NCBI GenBank assembly: GCA_013076295.1
Contig: RQOL01000855.1
Location: 1,240,001 to 1,304,000 of the forward strand
DNA: 64,000 bases
Source: Sanderia malayensis
Lineage: Eukaryota; Cnidaria; Scyphozoa; Semaeostomeae; Pelagiidae
Reading direction: 5' to 3'
Shown here: positions 49,485-62,369 of the stretch, piece after piece
Layout of the letters: each line of letters opens with the position of its first letter
Numbering within the stretch: the stretch's first letter is position 1
Made by a program: the position numbers and the translations under genes
Notes under the pieces: generated by a model
Databases searched by the model: none
The model's input: the letters and a program-made list of their open reading frames with translations, nothing else
What the model was told of the DNA's origin: nothing

Positions 49485-52400
49485 ATGAGCGGTGGAGTTT
49501 ATGGAGGAGGTAAGACTTTTTAAAATTTATGATTAAAATGATTTGCAATATATCTGAGGCTATTGTTTTTGTATATTACGATTCGTTATGTCTTGACTTG
49601 ACCCTTTTCTATGTTATCTTGCAGATGAAGTTGGGGCCCTTGTGTTTGATTTTGGTTCAATGACAACCAGGGTTGGTTTTGCTGGAGAAGATTGTCCCAA
49701 GGTATGGTGTATTGACTGTTCTCTTAGATTTAAGGGCTTTGTGATATTATTGATCATTGATAACATTGGAGAACATTGATATATAGGCAGAGTTTTCAAC
49801 AACAGTTGGGGTTCAAGATGTCGTCAAAGAAGAAAAGATGGAAACCGATTCCGAACAAGGTATAACAACTCTTATGACATGATTGAATACATGGCAACAA
49901 GATGGTTTTTGATGTTGTCACAAATAATATTACAATCATGTGTTTTAGAGCCAAAAAGTATAAAAGAATCAAGTAAGAAATATTTCATCGACTCATCGGA
50001 AATACATGTGCCAAGGCCAAACGTAGAGATGATGTCCCCATTGAAAGATGGTCTGGTTGAAGATTGGGACCTTTTTGAACAACTTCTCACACATTCATAT
50101 GAAAAACACATCCGTTCCAATTCAGAATTACATCCTGTCCTCATGACAGAGGCTCCCGTAAGTATTGGATTGCCCATTTCTCCGAGCAAGCAATATTTAT
50201 TTGTTAATGGGTTCTGACAGCTATCCATCTGATGTGGACCATTCTTACAATTAAACTCATGAAAATTCAGCCCTCTCTCACTTTTATTCACATGCCAATT
50301 ATTTTATCTCCAGTGGAATGTTAAAGCCAAACGTGAAAAACTAACAGAATTGATGTTTGAGAAATACAATGTGCCAGCATTTTTCCTGTGCAAGAATGCA
50401 GTTCTATCTGCATTTGCAAATGGTCGTTCATCTGGTCTTGTCATTGATTCTGGCTCAACGCACACAAGTGCTGTTCCTGTTCATGATGGCTTTGTATTGC
50501 AACAGGCAATCGTTCGATCACCTTTAGCTGGTGATTTCTTAACAAGACAATGCTTAGAATATTTCATGGAATCTGGAATTGATATTGTACCAACATATTT
50601 AATTGCTTCCAAGGTAATACAAGCCAATTATCTTCATTGCTGTAGCAAATGGTATTGTTTTTGTCATTGGTTGCTGAAATCTTACGTGATTCTTTTTAGG
50701 AAGTTACAGAAGAGGGTACACCCCCGGTGTTCAAGAAAAAAGTCTTTTCAAATATTTCTAAATCATTTCACAATTATATGATCAAGGAGGTTGTTCAAGA
50801 TTTCCAAGCGTCAGTGCTGCAAATATCAGACAGCCCATATGATGCAAGGTACACTGGGGTTCCAAAAGTATTGCAACGCCTGATAAAAAATGGCGTCTAG
50901 AAGTGGCCCGAGGCCCAAGCAATAAAATTTACATAACAATATATAAATACCAAACGGGTTTCAATAGCGAATCTCTTTAGCAGGAATATACTCAGAATTT
51001 CATAAATTTTCAAGTGAAAACATAATTTAAACCATATCATATTCTTTCGCAATAATATTTAAAGAAATTTCCGAAGAAGTCCCTTAAAAAATGTTTGCGA
51101 AAATTTATCGAAGTGGAGTAATTAAAACGCCAATAATTATAATTTTTTTCACTCAAAGCCACGCAAATTTTCTCTCATTTAAAAGAGAATGTTTTGAAAT
51201 TTTGAAAAATGTAAAGATTTGTCATGTAACTGTCTTGACCTTTATAATTTTCAGTTTCAGTCTTTGTTTACCACTTGGAAAGCGCATGCTTCGTTTTTCA
51301 AATTTCAGAGTGGGTTTGAAAAAATAAAATTTTTGTTAACTTCAGAAAGTATGAAGCCCTTGAAAATTACATCAAATTATAGTATTTGAAACAAATTATA
51401 GGAATATCCATGTCGGATTTTTTGTTATTGCGCTTAACCTTCTTTTTTTTACTCTGGAAAAAAAATTACGGAAAAATAGGTTTTGTCAAATCACATTCCT
51501 AAAATGATAAACAAAGACTGAAACTGAAAATTATAAAGGTCAAGACAGTTACATGACAAATCTTTACATTTTTCAAAATTTCAAAAAATTCTCTTTTAAA
51601 TGAGAGAGAATTCGCGTGGCTTTGAGTGAAAGAAATTATAATTATTGGCGTTTTAATTACTCCACTTCGATAAATTTTCGCAAATATATTTTAAGGGACC
51701 TCTTCGCAGTTTTCTTTAAATATTATTGCGAAACAATATGATTTAGTATAAATTATGTTTTCATCTGAAAATGTATGAAATTTTGAGTATATTTCTGCTA
51801 AAGAGATTCGCTATTGAAACCCGTTTGGTATTTATATATTGTTATGTAAAATTTCTTACTTAGGCCTCGGGCCACTTTTAGACGCCATTTTTATCAGGCG
51901 TTGCAATACTTTTGGAACCCCAGTGTAGATCACAACATCAGTTCAGATATCTTGGTTGATAATAAAGAAACTGGATTAAATCTCTATCTTGATAAATTTT
52001 CATTTCAGTGCTCTTGAAAGCATACCAGCAACAAGTTACGAATTTCCAAATGGATTCAACCAAATATTTGACGTCGAACGATTTCGAATTTGCGAGAGTC
52101 TGTTCGACACTTCAGCTGTCAAGGTATTCTTCATTCAGTCATGTTCATATTACATTTCGCCAACTGAACTAGCATTGATCTGAAGTGACTCAAATACTTA
52201 ACAATTGCTCTTTCTCCTCAAGGGTATCGAAAGTACGACGCTACTTGGGGTACCTCACGTCATTACTACAAGTATTGGAATGTGTGATATCGATATCAGA
52301 GCGGTGAGCATTTAAATTACCATGTCATCATACGAAAGTCTGGTCCACACTTGTCTTAATTTGCACTAGAACCGGAGAATTCGGTGACAAACTCATTTCT

Positions 52401-53010
52401 ATTTGACTGGGATGTCGGCGATGGGTAGCCAACGAAAACACCTTCAAAATTGTTCTGAAGCGCGTGAGAAACAAAAATAGTCGCCCACTCCCCCTAACGA
52501 CAATTGTGGACCCTGTTATAACGACTATGGTGCTCGTGTTGATGACGTAATTTATGCGTTTTAGGGGTTGTACAACAGTGTGATAGTAACTGGTGGAAAT
52601 ACCTTGCTGAATGGGTTCGTAGATCGGTTAAATAGAGAGCTGCTAGCAAAAACTCCGTCGGTAAGATTCGCTTCAATTTCAAGTCGTTTGATCAATCTAA
52701 AAATATTGGCGTTTTGGCGATGAATTAAATAGAGATTGATACGTTAATGTTATTGTAGAGTATGCGATTGAAATTGATATCGAACAATAGCCAAACAGAA
52801 CGAAGATTCAGTTCTTGGATTGGTGGTTCAATACTTGCGTCATTGGTAAGGCTAACAAATTACATTGATTCCTTTACGATCCATCCACATAACATGTTAA
52901 TCTTCCAATGCTGTTGTTTGTCTTTGCAGGGAACCTTTCATCAAATGTGGATATCAAGACAAGAATACGATGAAAGTGGAAGAAGTTGCATTGAGAGAAA
53001 ATGTCCTTAG
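49485..53010 (+). CDS. ACTL6A: Actin-like protein 6 (BAF53/Arp4)
   Basis: Eleven exons, beginning 49485-49509, 49625-49701, 49787-49859, 49951-50158 and ending with a TAG after the C-terminal R-K-C-P. This nuclear actin-related protein is a core subunit of BAF/SWI-SNF, INO80 and TIP60/SRCAP-type complexes. The start [17 protein letters not shown] is almost identical to vertebrate ACTL6[32 protein letters not shown] and the end E-R-K-C-P are likewise conserved. The insert between strands near residues 40-60 is species-specific. Intron 6 is filled by a foldback transposon from its second base pair onward. Confidence 0.96.
50852..51925. mobile_element. Tc1/mariner-type foldback element in ACTL6 intron 6
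   Basis: Starts CACTGGGGTTCCAAAAGTAT and ends with its reverse complement; TA flanks both sides (50850-50851, 51926-51927). TA duplication and a terminus with C-A-A-A-A-G-T-A-T-T-G are typical of Tc1/mariner. The arms are about 500 bp each and pair almost throughout (for example the segment with CAGTTTCAGTCTTTGTTTA at about 51253, reversed at about 51509). No transposase frame. Length 1074 bp. Confidence 0.88.
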
Positions 53011-53344
53011 AAACTTTCTTCTCCTCGGTACACCACGCTATTGTACATGTAACGTTTTTGTAACATTTATTTGTTTCCTTTATTAAAATCGAGACAGATC
53101 AACCAGAACAGTTGTTTTCTTTTCAAATTTTTTCATTCCCTTCTAATTACAATAATCCAACGTGGAGTTGGGCGAGTAAAAACAACTTAAAATCTACATA
53201 AAATATGAACAACTTGAAATGAAAGTATGTGACGTGTATAAGTATGCGTGGAGTTGGCCAATCTGGAGAGTTGGCTGTTGAAGTAGGCTGTACATACCTT
53301 GAGATAAATCAACCAAGCCCATGATGTCAATAAAACTGTTGTCT

Positions 53345-56300
53345 TCAATTCCACGGGTTCTTGCCCACATCAGCCTGGTCTAAAATAGATAAAAGCATTT
53401 AGTTTGTAATAAACTAGTAAAAAGTACAACACCATAAATTGGCTCTTTTCAAAAGAACCTTGTACGCTTTATCATCTTTACTTCCTATCTGCATTAAACA
53501 GATGTTTATGAAGGCAGTCAAAGGTATATCGATGCGTTCACAGGTGCATGAAAGCAGTCAGGAGTATATGGTTATAGATACCGTAGTGCTTACCTTCCTG
53601 TGATGATGTGGAGTAATTTGATGCAGACGATTTGTTACTATCACTTGGCTGGCTGTTAAAATAATGCCATATAGCTTTTAGATTTCATAAATCGTATATC
53701 ATAAAGCTGATGGTCTTCTATATGCAAGCACTCTAGTTACAGGCATAAAATGAATGAATTTGTTTCATGTTTCCTCACCTTTTCACTGGTTTATGATCCT
53801 TTCTTGACTTGGCTGAATGTTGACGAGCTTCGAATATTTCCTAAAACAAAACATGATAATCAAAATGTAGTCAAAGATGAAAAGAAACAGCATGTACTAA
53901 AACGCAAACAAAAAAAATTTTATTAAAATGAAAACTACCTTCAACCGTTTTTGTTCATCGGGTGCCACGTGTTTATCGAATTTTTGTGATTTTAAAGCGT
54001 CCTTTTTGTCACTCTTAACTGGCGGCAAATGTAGTTCATTCGCTGGTTTTCGTAATGTATTATGTTGTTCATTTGAGACAGTCTTATTTGAAGCTTGTGG
54101 GGCTTTATCATCATTATCTGCAGATGTGAAACTACCTTTCCTTCTCTCGGAATTCCTACTGCTCGTCGGCCGCTTCTCAGAGCTTACACTTTCATTGCAA
54201 GCAACAGATGATACAACCGATGCACCAGTTACCTCTCTTAATTTGTGCTTCAACTCTCGACTAGTCTTTTTATGATAGTATAAATCTTTTTCCAGATCAT
54301 GAACTTTCTTTTCAAGCAGCCTTTAAGAAAAACAAGTTCATTAAAATATAACAACTAAATATTACATACACCACATAACAAAAGAATAAAATATAATACA
54401 AGTTGATTACTTGACATTTTCATGTGATATCTTGTTCTTCTCGTCTTCATTAATTTTCGCCATCAAGAATTGAATCTGCTTTTCGTATTCTCTATCCATT
54501 TCTGTCAGCCTCTTCTCAGCTCTGGCCTCTGTTTGGTTTATACAGTTATGTAGTTCAAGGATCATCCTCTCCTTCTCAGCCAATTCGATTTCAATCTCAT
54601 CTTTCGAATCCAATGTTTTTCTTTCGGATTCTTTTAAATCAATGACTTTCTCAAAATATTTACGTAATAATGCTTTGCTTTCATCTTTTCTCAAATCACC
54701 CAACTGGTCAAGCAGATTATCAATCTCTTCATTTCTAGCCTCATAAGTCATATTCAAATTGCTTTCTTTTGCTTCAATGACTTCATTCTTATACTCAATG
54801 GCCATTTCCAGTGCGTCAACAGCTTCAATCAATTCTGCCAATCTTCTCTCTTCTGCAGGCTCAAGCACGTCATCTTCCTGCAATCTATTTTCTAGATTAC
54901 AGCGTTGTTTATCTAAATCTGCCTTCCTTCTCAAAAGCTTGGCTATATCTTCTTGAAACGTTGCTCTGTCTTTCATCATTGTCGAGGCGCTACGTGCATC
55001 CAATATTGCCTTTTCAACGTCATCTAATTGAATTGACAATTGCAATACATCCTTGAAAAAAGACATAATTTATAACATATTTATTAATTGTGTTGATGAT
55101 GATTAAGAAGAATGCTCATGATTAAAATAATAAAGTTGTTACCTTGTTTAAAATTTGGCTTGACCTAAGTTTCTTCATTTCGATTTCACATTTTTCATTC
55201 AATAACACTTCCTTCCTCTTTATTATTGCTTCTCTTTTCCTAAGTTCTTCTTCTAATTCTTCCATTTCTCTTCTGTCCTTTAGAATTCGCTCGATTTCTA
55301 AATCTAAATCTTTCTTCTTATCCTCAAGGTCGCTTCGTTCAATTCTATCAAAGAAGACAATTAAAATTAGCAACAATACCAAGCTTCTTGCAATTCTTCA
55401 CCTGATTAAGCTGCTTACCCGACTCAATACTTACTTATCAGAAACATTGCCAACTGTTCGTAATTTCTTATGAGCAGCAACAACTTCTTCCGTCTTTCTT
55501 TTTAATAATTTCTGTTGTTGATCTGTCTTCAACTCAAGTTCTTTGATCTTCTGCTCACCTTTTGCTAATTCGTACTCCAACTTAGTTTTTCTCTCGGTTT
55601 CGTCTTTCAATTTCTTTGATACATTATCGTGTTGGTTTCTTAATCTTTCAACTTGTCCTTCTAAATCATTTAATTTACGTTCGCCCTTTTCCTTCAACCC
55701 ACTAACAACCATTGAATCATTTTGCTTCTTTTCTAACAATGACACTTTCGTTTCTAAATTCTTCAATTTCCTCTTGTAATCTTTCTCCAATCTCTGCCTT
55801 TCAGTTCCTTGTTTTTCAAAATTATCCAACTTTTTTTTCGATTCATCCAAATCTTTCTTTGACTTATCGATTTCCCTTTCTAAAAGTCGAACTTTTTCTT
55901 TAAATTGAACATTTAACTGTTCCTTCTCTTTGTCATTTGCAGAAAGTTCTTTAATATACTCTTCCTTTTGTCTACGAATCAAAGAAAAATAAATCAACAA
56001 ATATTCAGAAATTCTATGCGAATACAACCATTAATCAAGATACCCAAAACTCAAACGAGAAGTGACCCTCACATGATATTTGTCTCCAAGTCTCTCATCT
56101 TCAGCCTTGCTTCGTTGTAATTAAACTCAGCATCCCGCACTTGTCTGCGTGTTTCTGCGGTTGTTCTCCTCGCTGTCTGAATGACATCTGTTTCAGCATC
56201 TGAGCGTTTTCTCACAGGAAGTTTAGAAGGTGTTGTCGACACTCTCGCCAAAGTTTCCTAAACAATAATCAATACAAAAAGTAATCAAAATACCTTGAAA

Positions 56301-59300
56301 TTCTCTTACTTACGCATAGCTAAAGAGATGCAAATAATATAATAATATAATATAAGATGAATAAAATATATACCATTGGTTTGGTGAAATTTGTTGCAAG
56401 TGCTGATCGTGCGCGAGTTGGTCTTCTCGCATCTTGTCTTTCAGGTTGTTTAAACAATGGCATTTCTTTTGTAAATGTCTTACCAAGTCCACTGATAAAA
56501 CAAGAAGACAAATAACATTAGCAATTCACACATTACTACATCGATGTATCCCCTAAATGTTCTTGGAGTAAACAAGCTCCCAATGGCAAAAGTATAATCT
56601 TGTCATATCTCTCTACTTTTCTTTTAACCTTCATCTTAATCAGTTAGCAGATACTTACGGCCTCTTTTCGGATGTCTGCAGGTCGTCTTTATCTGAATCG
56701 AGGTTGTCTTCATCTGAACTAAATGTAGTGTCTCTGCTTACTTCGTCAAGATCCTCCAAACGTGATATCAAAATTTCACTTCTTGCTCTGATGTTCAGTA
56801 AAATTTTGTCTTCGTTTTGCATTGAAAGATCTCTTTTGGATCCAGGAGCACTCCTAGGAACTTTGTTTTCTAAAAAATATCAATCTCATTTTCCCAAAAT
56901 ATGTAACTTTCAGAAAACAGATCATCAGTATTAGAAATATTTGAAATTAACTTGCCATTACCTTTGCCATCGGAGTTTTTAAATTGTTGAATAAACTGAT
57001 TTTCAAGCTTCTGAATTTTTAGCTGCTGTTCAAATAATTGTTTATCTTTCTGTCGATTGGAATAGATAAACTTTCTCAACTTAGTTTCATACTGCTGTCT
57101 TTCATTCTCCATTTCTTTCAACCTTTGCTTTACTTCGCTTAATTCTTTAGACTTCTCAATGAATATTTCCTCGTCATTTTCGAGTTCAATCTTATACTGT
57201 AAATAAAAACAAATGCCGTCAAATAAATGTTAACAATTCTAAAAGAAAACGATCTTTTAAAACAAAAGCAAAATCATATACCTTGTCTAGCTCAATTTGC
57301 ATCTGTTGCATGTTTCCATTCTGAGGTTTCTTGAACAGTATGGGACCTGGGTCTTGGCGAACACTCAACAATGCATTCCAACTTCGAATCCATTGTGTTA
57401 ATTTATCCTGCACGTCATAAGGAGGCATATCAGTGTCATGGAATAATCTGATCAACGTGGCTGCTTCGTGGCCAATCTCTTTAAATGATTCACATTGGCT
57501 TCTCAATCTGAGGGAGCAAAATCGTCAGGTTAACTGACCAACTTATCCACTTTTTTGACGATAAACTAACAATTGTTTGTTCCTACCTTTCCAATTCTTC
57601 TTCTGTTCGCTTCAATTTGTTATTTTCAGGCAGCCGCCCAGTGTCACGTGATGAAACAGGCATTGTCCTCTGCCTTAACAACTCATCCTTTAACACCTTG
57701 GAGCAAAAACATCACGTCAAAACGGGTCTCTTAACGCACAAGCATAATACAAGAGCATAACACTTTGAAATATAACCACTTCCAGCATCTTACTTGTATT
57801 TCATTTTGCATATGTGCTAATCTTGTTGATTCAATGATTTTGTTTATGATTGGCTTATTCCTTATGTTCTTCGCCTGGAAGATCAAGAGAAGAAACAAAA
57901 CTCAATATACATGATCACATGATCAATGAATGAGCCAATCACCAAGCATTAAATCAAGCATCAGACACGTTAATTCCATAGTAACATCGTAGCATAAATT
58001 GATGATAATAAATGTAACCATGGAAACATACCCGCGTTGCGTACTTGAGTGAGTTGAGATTTTCATCCAGGTCAGTTGAACATGGACTTAAACACGTGAT
58101 CATCACAGTTCTGCTATTGCCACCGAGAGAATCCTTCAATAGTCTCGTTAATTTACTTTGTCTATACGGAACATGTTGCATTCTTCGCTTCGTATCAGAC
58201 AATGCAGATATAACATTACCCAAAGCAAGTAAACCACTGTTGATTGAAATCGACTCTCGAAATCTTTCGCCTTGATTCCCTGTGCGATGAACCCTTTCTG
58301 AGCCAGCGAGGTCAACAAAATGAAACTTTGAAATGATCACAGCATCGTTAACATCTGATTAAAAAAAACGAATAAGTGCAGGTGAATCAATTGCAAATGC
58401 AATGTTTAATGTTTGAGATAAAAGTCAAAAAAATACTTTTAAACTGATCATAGAAGAGAATATCAAAATTGATGGAAATGATTGATGAATTACCTGATAC
58501 GTCTTTAGCATCATTAAAATTTTCTCTGGGTGATTGGTGTGCTATTGGATGCTGCTCTGTTGATAAATTTAAAAGAAAATAATTCATGAAATTCCATCAT
58601 AACTCTATAATACTCAAATCACACTGACTCAAGATCAAATGTCGACTACAACACCAACAGAATTGAAATAAATAAAAATTTGTAACTTACAGGTAATGTG
58701 AATTAGTATAAATGAATGAGAATGAATACCTATTGTGATGCTAAAAATGCAATGTGACCTGCTTGAGTATTCATTAACCCTTGTCGATGCTGTGTGACGC
58801 AACGAAGCACCAGAATCCAAACAAGCTGTTATATCTTCTAAGCAATGAACAGATTCCTCACGCAAGCCTGTTACAACTAAATGAAAGACAGAGAGAAATT
58901 AACAACTAGCCAAGAGCAAATTAATCAACCATATCACCTCATCAGCCATTTTTATTCCAGTCCTAAATGTTATTAGCTTTCACTAATGGTGTCAGAGCAA
59001 CATTTGGGACAGGTGGAATAAAGGCCAATGCAGAAACAACATGATATAAAGTTATCACTTTTTTATATGTCATGGTGTGAATGGTCGGCTACCTGTATTT
59101 CCCTTGTCATCTTCTCTAATGTGCAAATCTTTTCCAGTCCCTTCAAATTCAAGAAGATCTCTTGCTTCTTCTTTGTAAATTTCAATAAAAGATACTTTCA
59201 CCTTGAACAATTTCTTATTACTTCTTTCCTAGAACATTAAATACAAATCCTCTCAGATATTTCAAAATGATATCTCTCATACTCTACTATAGGCAACAAG

Positions 59301-60063
59301 CAAAATGAAAGAATCTTCACCAGTTTAATGATAGTGTCGGTTATCAAAAAGTCAAAAATAGAGAAACAATATGTTACAGACCTTGATAGTTTGAAATATT
59401 ACATTAATTGCTCTTGGAAGGACACCAAATTCATTTTCCAACAATCCGGCAGAGTTTCCTGTTCCCATTGTGTACGTTTTCCCTGAGCCCTATCCATACA
59501 AAAACAATAGAAAATCAACAACACAATGTAAAGCAATGCAACAACGGCAACCTGTAATAAAGCAGCAACTTACAGTCTGTCCATAAGCGAAGACTGTTGC
59601 ATTATATCCATCAAAACAGCAACTAACAAGAGGTTGAACACAGTTATGGTAAACCTGCTCCTACAAATAACAAAAACAAATTTTGCATTTAAATCAAGTG
59701 AAATCATGGGAAGGCTAGGGTCAAAATGATATGGAGAGCTATAGCTATGACTTACTTGGGTATAATCAGGTGTAAAGACATGATCAAATTTGAATGCTCT
59801 GTTTTTACCAAGGATCAGTTGAGATTTATCATCAATGAATGAAACACATTGATCTTCATGGTGAAGTTTTTCTTGGTCAAGCAAAGGTCTCACCTAAAAA
59901 TAGAAGAAACAAATTAATCAAAATATTTAGTACTCTTACATTACTAAATCTGAAAAGGACAAACGCCCATTTAATCAAACAAACTAAATAAATTCCCCAC
60001 TTTTCCGGGCGATAATCACACACTTACCCTGGCAGCAACAACAATAGGAACCTCTTGCAACAT
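53345..60063 (-). CDS. KIF27: KIF27/KIF7-family kinesin (Costal-2-like)
   Basis: About 22 exons give roughly 1,370 residues, close to vertebrate KIF27. The N-terminal motor (about 1-345) has R-P-L-L, the P-loop G-Q-T-G-S-G-K-T, switch I N-E-Y-S-S-R-S-H and switch [24 protein letters not shown] and [16 protein letters not shown] follow, matching KIF27 better than KIF4 or KIF21. Then come a linker with acidic Ser/Asp runs, long Lys/Glu coiled coils (about 730-1190) and a Ser/Lys-rich tail. KIF7 and Costal-2 regulate Hedgehog signalling and cilium tips; KIF27 is linked to motile cilia. In invertebrates one gene often stands for both. The P-loop is intact, so motility is possible. The 3' end lies 335 bp from ACTL6, convergent. 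Confidence 0.87.
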
Positions 60064-62369
60064 TTCAACAGCTATAAATCAGTCTTACACGCCACAATAG
60101 GTATTATGACTTCGTGGGATAAATCTTGAACTCATAATAATAATAGCAATGAACTTTCACAAACTCAAAACAACTTGGTTCCTCTTTGAATCAAAGTTCC
60201 AAAAAAGATTGCCAAAATGCAATAATAATAAACAATAAAAAAACAAATCATCAGGAAACAAAAAAATCAGAGTTTCAAATATCTTTGCATCAGATACGAA
60301 GATTAAAATCATCATTTACCACAATTGTAAAACTTTAGGCAAAACCTAAGACTCCATCTTGAAAAAAATATATACAATTTTTATCAACAGTCAAAATTAG
60401 GTACACACTGGCAGTAGCATTACGTCATGTATACTCCTTCGCAGTAGCCTATATATGGCACTACGCATACACAACCACCTTTACGGCTTCTAACCCTAAC
60501 CCTAGCCCTAATCCTAACCCTAACACTAACCGATACACCAAACACTGTCAGTGCGTTACGTCATGTATACTCCTGCGCAGTGGCCTATATATGGCACTGC
60601 GCATACACACCCACCTTTACGGCTTCTAACCCTAACCCTAGCCCTAATCCTAACCCTAGCACTAACCGATACACCATACACTGTCAGTGCGTTACGTCAT
60701 GTATACTCCTGCGCAGTAGCCTATATATGGCACTGCGCATACACACCCACCTTTACGGCCTCCAACCCTAGCCCTAATCCTAACCCTAACCCTAACCGAT
60801 ACACCATACACTGTCAGTACATTACGTCATGTACACTCCTGCGCAGTAGCCTATATATGGCACTGCGCATACACACCCACCTTTACGGCATCTAACCCTA
60901 GCCCTAATCCTAACCCTAACTCTAACCCTAACCGATACACCATACACTGTCAGTACATTACGTCATGTACACTCCTGCGCAGTAGCCTATATATAGCACT
61001 GCGCATACACACCCACCTTTACGGCCTCTAACCCTAGCCCTAATCCTAACCCTAACCCTAACCGATACACCATACACTGTCAGTGCATTACGTCATGTAT
61101 ACTCCTGCGCAGTAGCCTGTATATGGCACTGCGCATACACACCCACCTTTACAGCCTCTAACCCTAGCCCTAATCCTAACCCTAACTCTAACCCTAACCG
61201 ATACACCATACACTGTCAGTGCATTACGTCATGTATACTCCTGCGCAGTAGCCTATATATGGCACTGCGCATACACACCCACTTTTAGGGCCTCTAACCC
61301 TAGCCCTAATCCTAACCCTAACTCTAACCCTAACCGATACACCATACACTGTCAGTGCATTACGTCATGTATACTCCTGCGCAGTAGCCTATATATGGCA
61401 CTGCGCATACACACCCACTTTTAGGGCCTCTAACCCTAGCCCTAATCCTAACCCTAACTCTAACCCTAACCGATACACCATACACTGTCAGTGCATTACG
61501 TCATGTATACTCCTGCGCAGTAGCCTATATATGGCACTGCGCATACACACCCACTTTTAGGGCCTCTAACCCTAGCCCTAATCCTAACCCTAACCCTAAC
61601 CGATACACCATACACTGTCAGTGCATTACGTCATGTATACTCCTGCGCAGTAGCCTATATATGGCACTGCACATACACACCCACCTTTACGGCCTCTAAC
61701 CCTAGCCCTAATCCTAACCCTAACTCTAACCCTAACCGATACACCATACACTGTCAGGGCATTACGTCAAGTATACTCCTACGCAGTAGCCTATATATGG
61801 CACTGCGCATACACACCCATCTTTACGGCCTCTAACCCTAGCCCTAATCCTAACCCTAACTCTAACCCTAACCGATACACCATACACTGTCAGGGCATTA
61901 CGTCAAGTATACTCCTACGCAGTAGCCTATATATGGCACTGCGCATACACACCCACCTTTACGGCATCTAACCCTAGCCCTAATCCTAACCCTAACTCTA
62001 ACCCTAACCGATACACCATACACTGTCAGGGCATTACGTCAAGTATACTCCTACGCAGTAGCCTATATATGGCACTGCGCATACACACCCACCTTTACGG
62101 CATCTAACCCTAGCCCTAATCCTAACCCTAACCCTAACCGATACACCATACACTGTCAGTACATTACGTCATGTATATTCCTGCGCAGTAGCCTATATAT
62201 GGCACTGCGCATAAATCAGGTGATTGCGAAGGAGAGAAATTCCTGGAAGACATATTCTCCATGCTCGCTGTTGTAAGTCAGTGTTGCAAAGAGCATCATT
62301 TTGGTGTGTGATCAAAGCTGTGCTTCTCAGGGAAAGAATTATTCATTTTTTTGGTTTTTAATCGCAACA
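60064..62369. promoter_or_regulatory. Region between divergent KIF27 and the Z-alpha gene
   Basis: The only upstream space for both genes. It consists of about 340 bp AT-rich DNA next to KIF27, the satellite, and about 155 bp next to the Z-alpha gene. Each satellite unit carries a CREB/ATF-like TTACGTCA and, about 30 bp further on, a TATA-like CTATATATGG. Confidence 0.4.
60405..62214. repeat. Satellite of 136/130 bp units with telomere-like hexamers
   Basis: TTACGTCA recurs 14 times between 60420 and 62171, with steps of 136 or 130 bp and nothing else (136,136,130,136,130,136,136,136,130,136,136,136,130). The 6 bp difference is one telomere-type hexamer. Each unit holds a tract of CCCTAA, CCCTAG and CCTAAT hexamers, CGATACACCATACACTGTCA, TTACGTCATGTATACTCCT, GCGCAGTAGCC, CTATATATGGCACTGCGCAT and ACACACCCACCTTTA. 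The first unit is the most divergent and the array ends abruptly after GCGCAT at 62214. Confidence 0.95.

Noticed and set aside
60551..60895. Open frames in the telomere-like satellite
   Set aside because: They follow the repeat units and end where unit length changes by a hexamer; repetitive peptides without gene signals.
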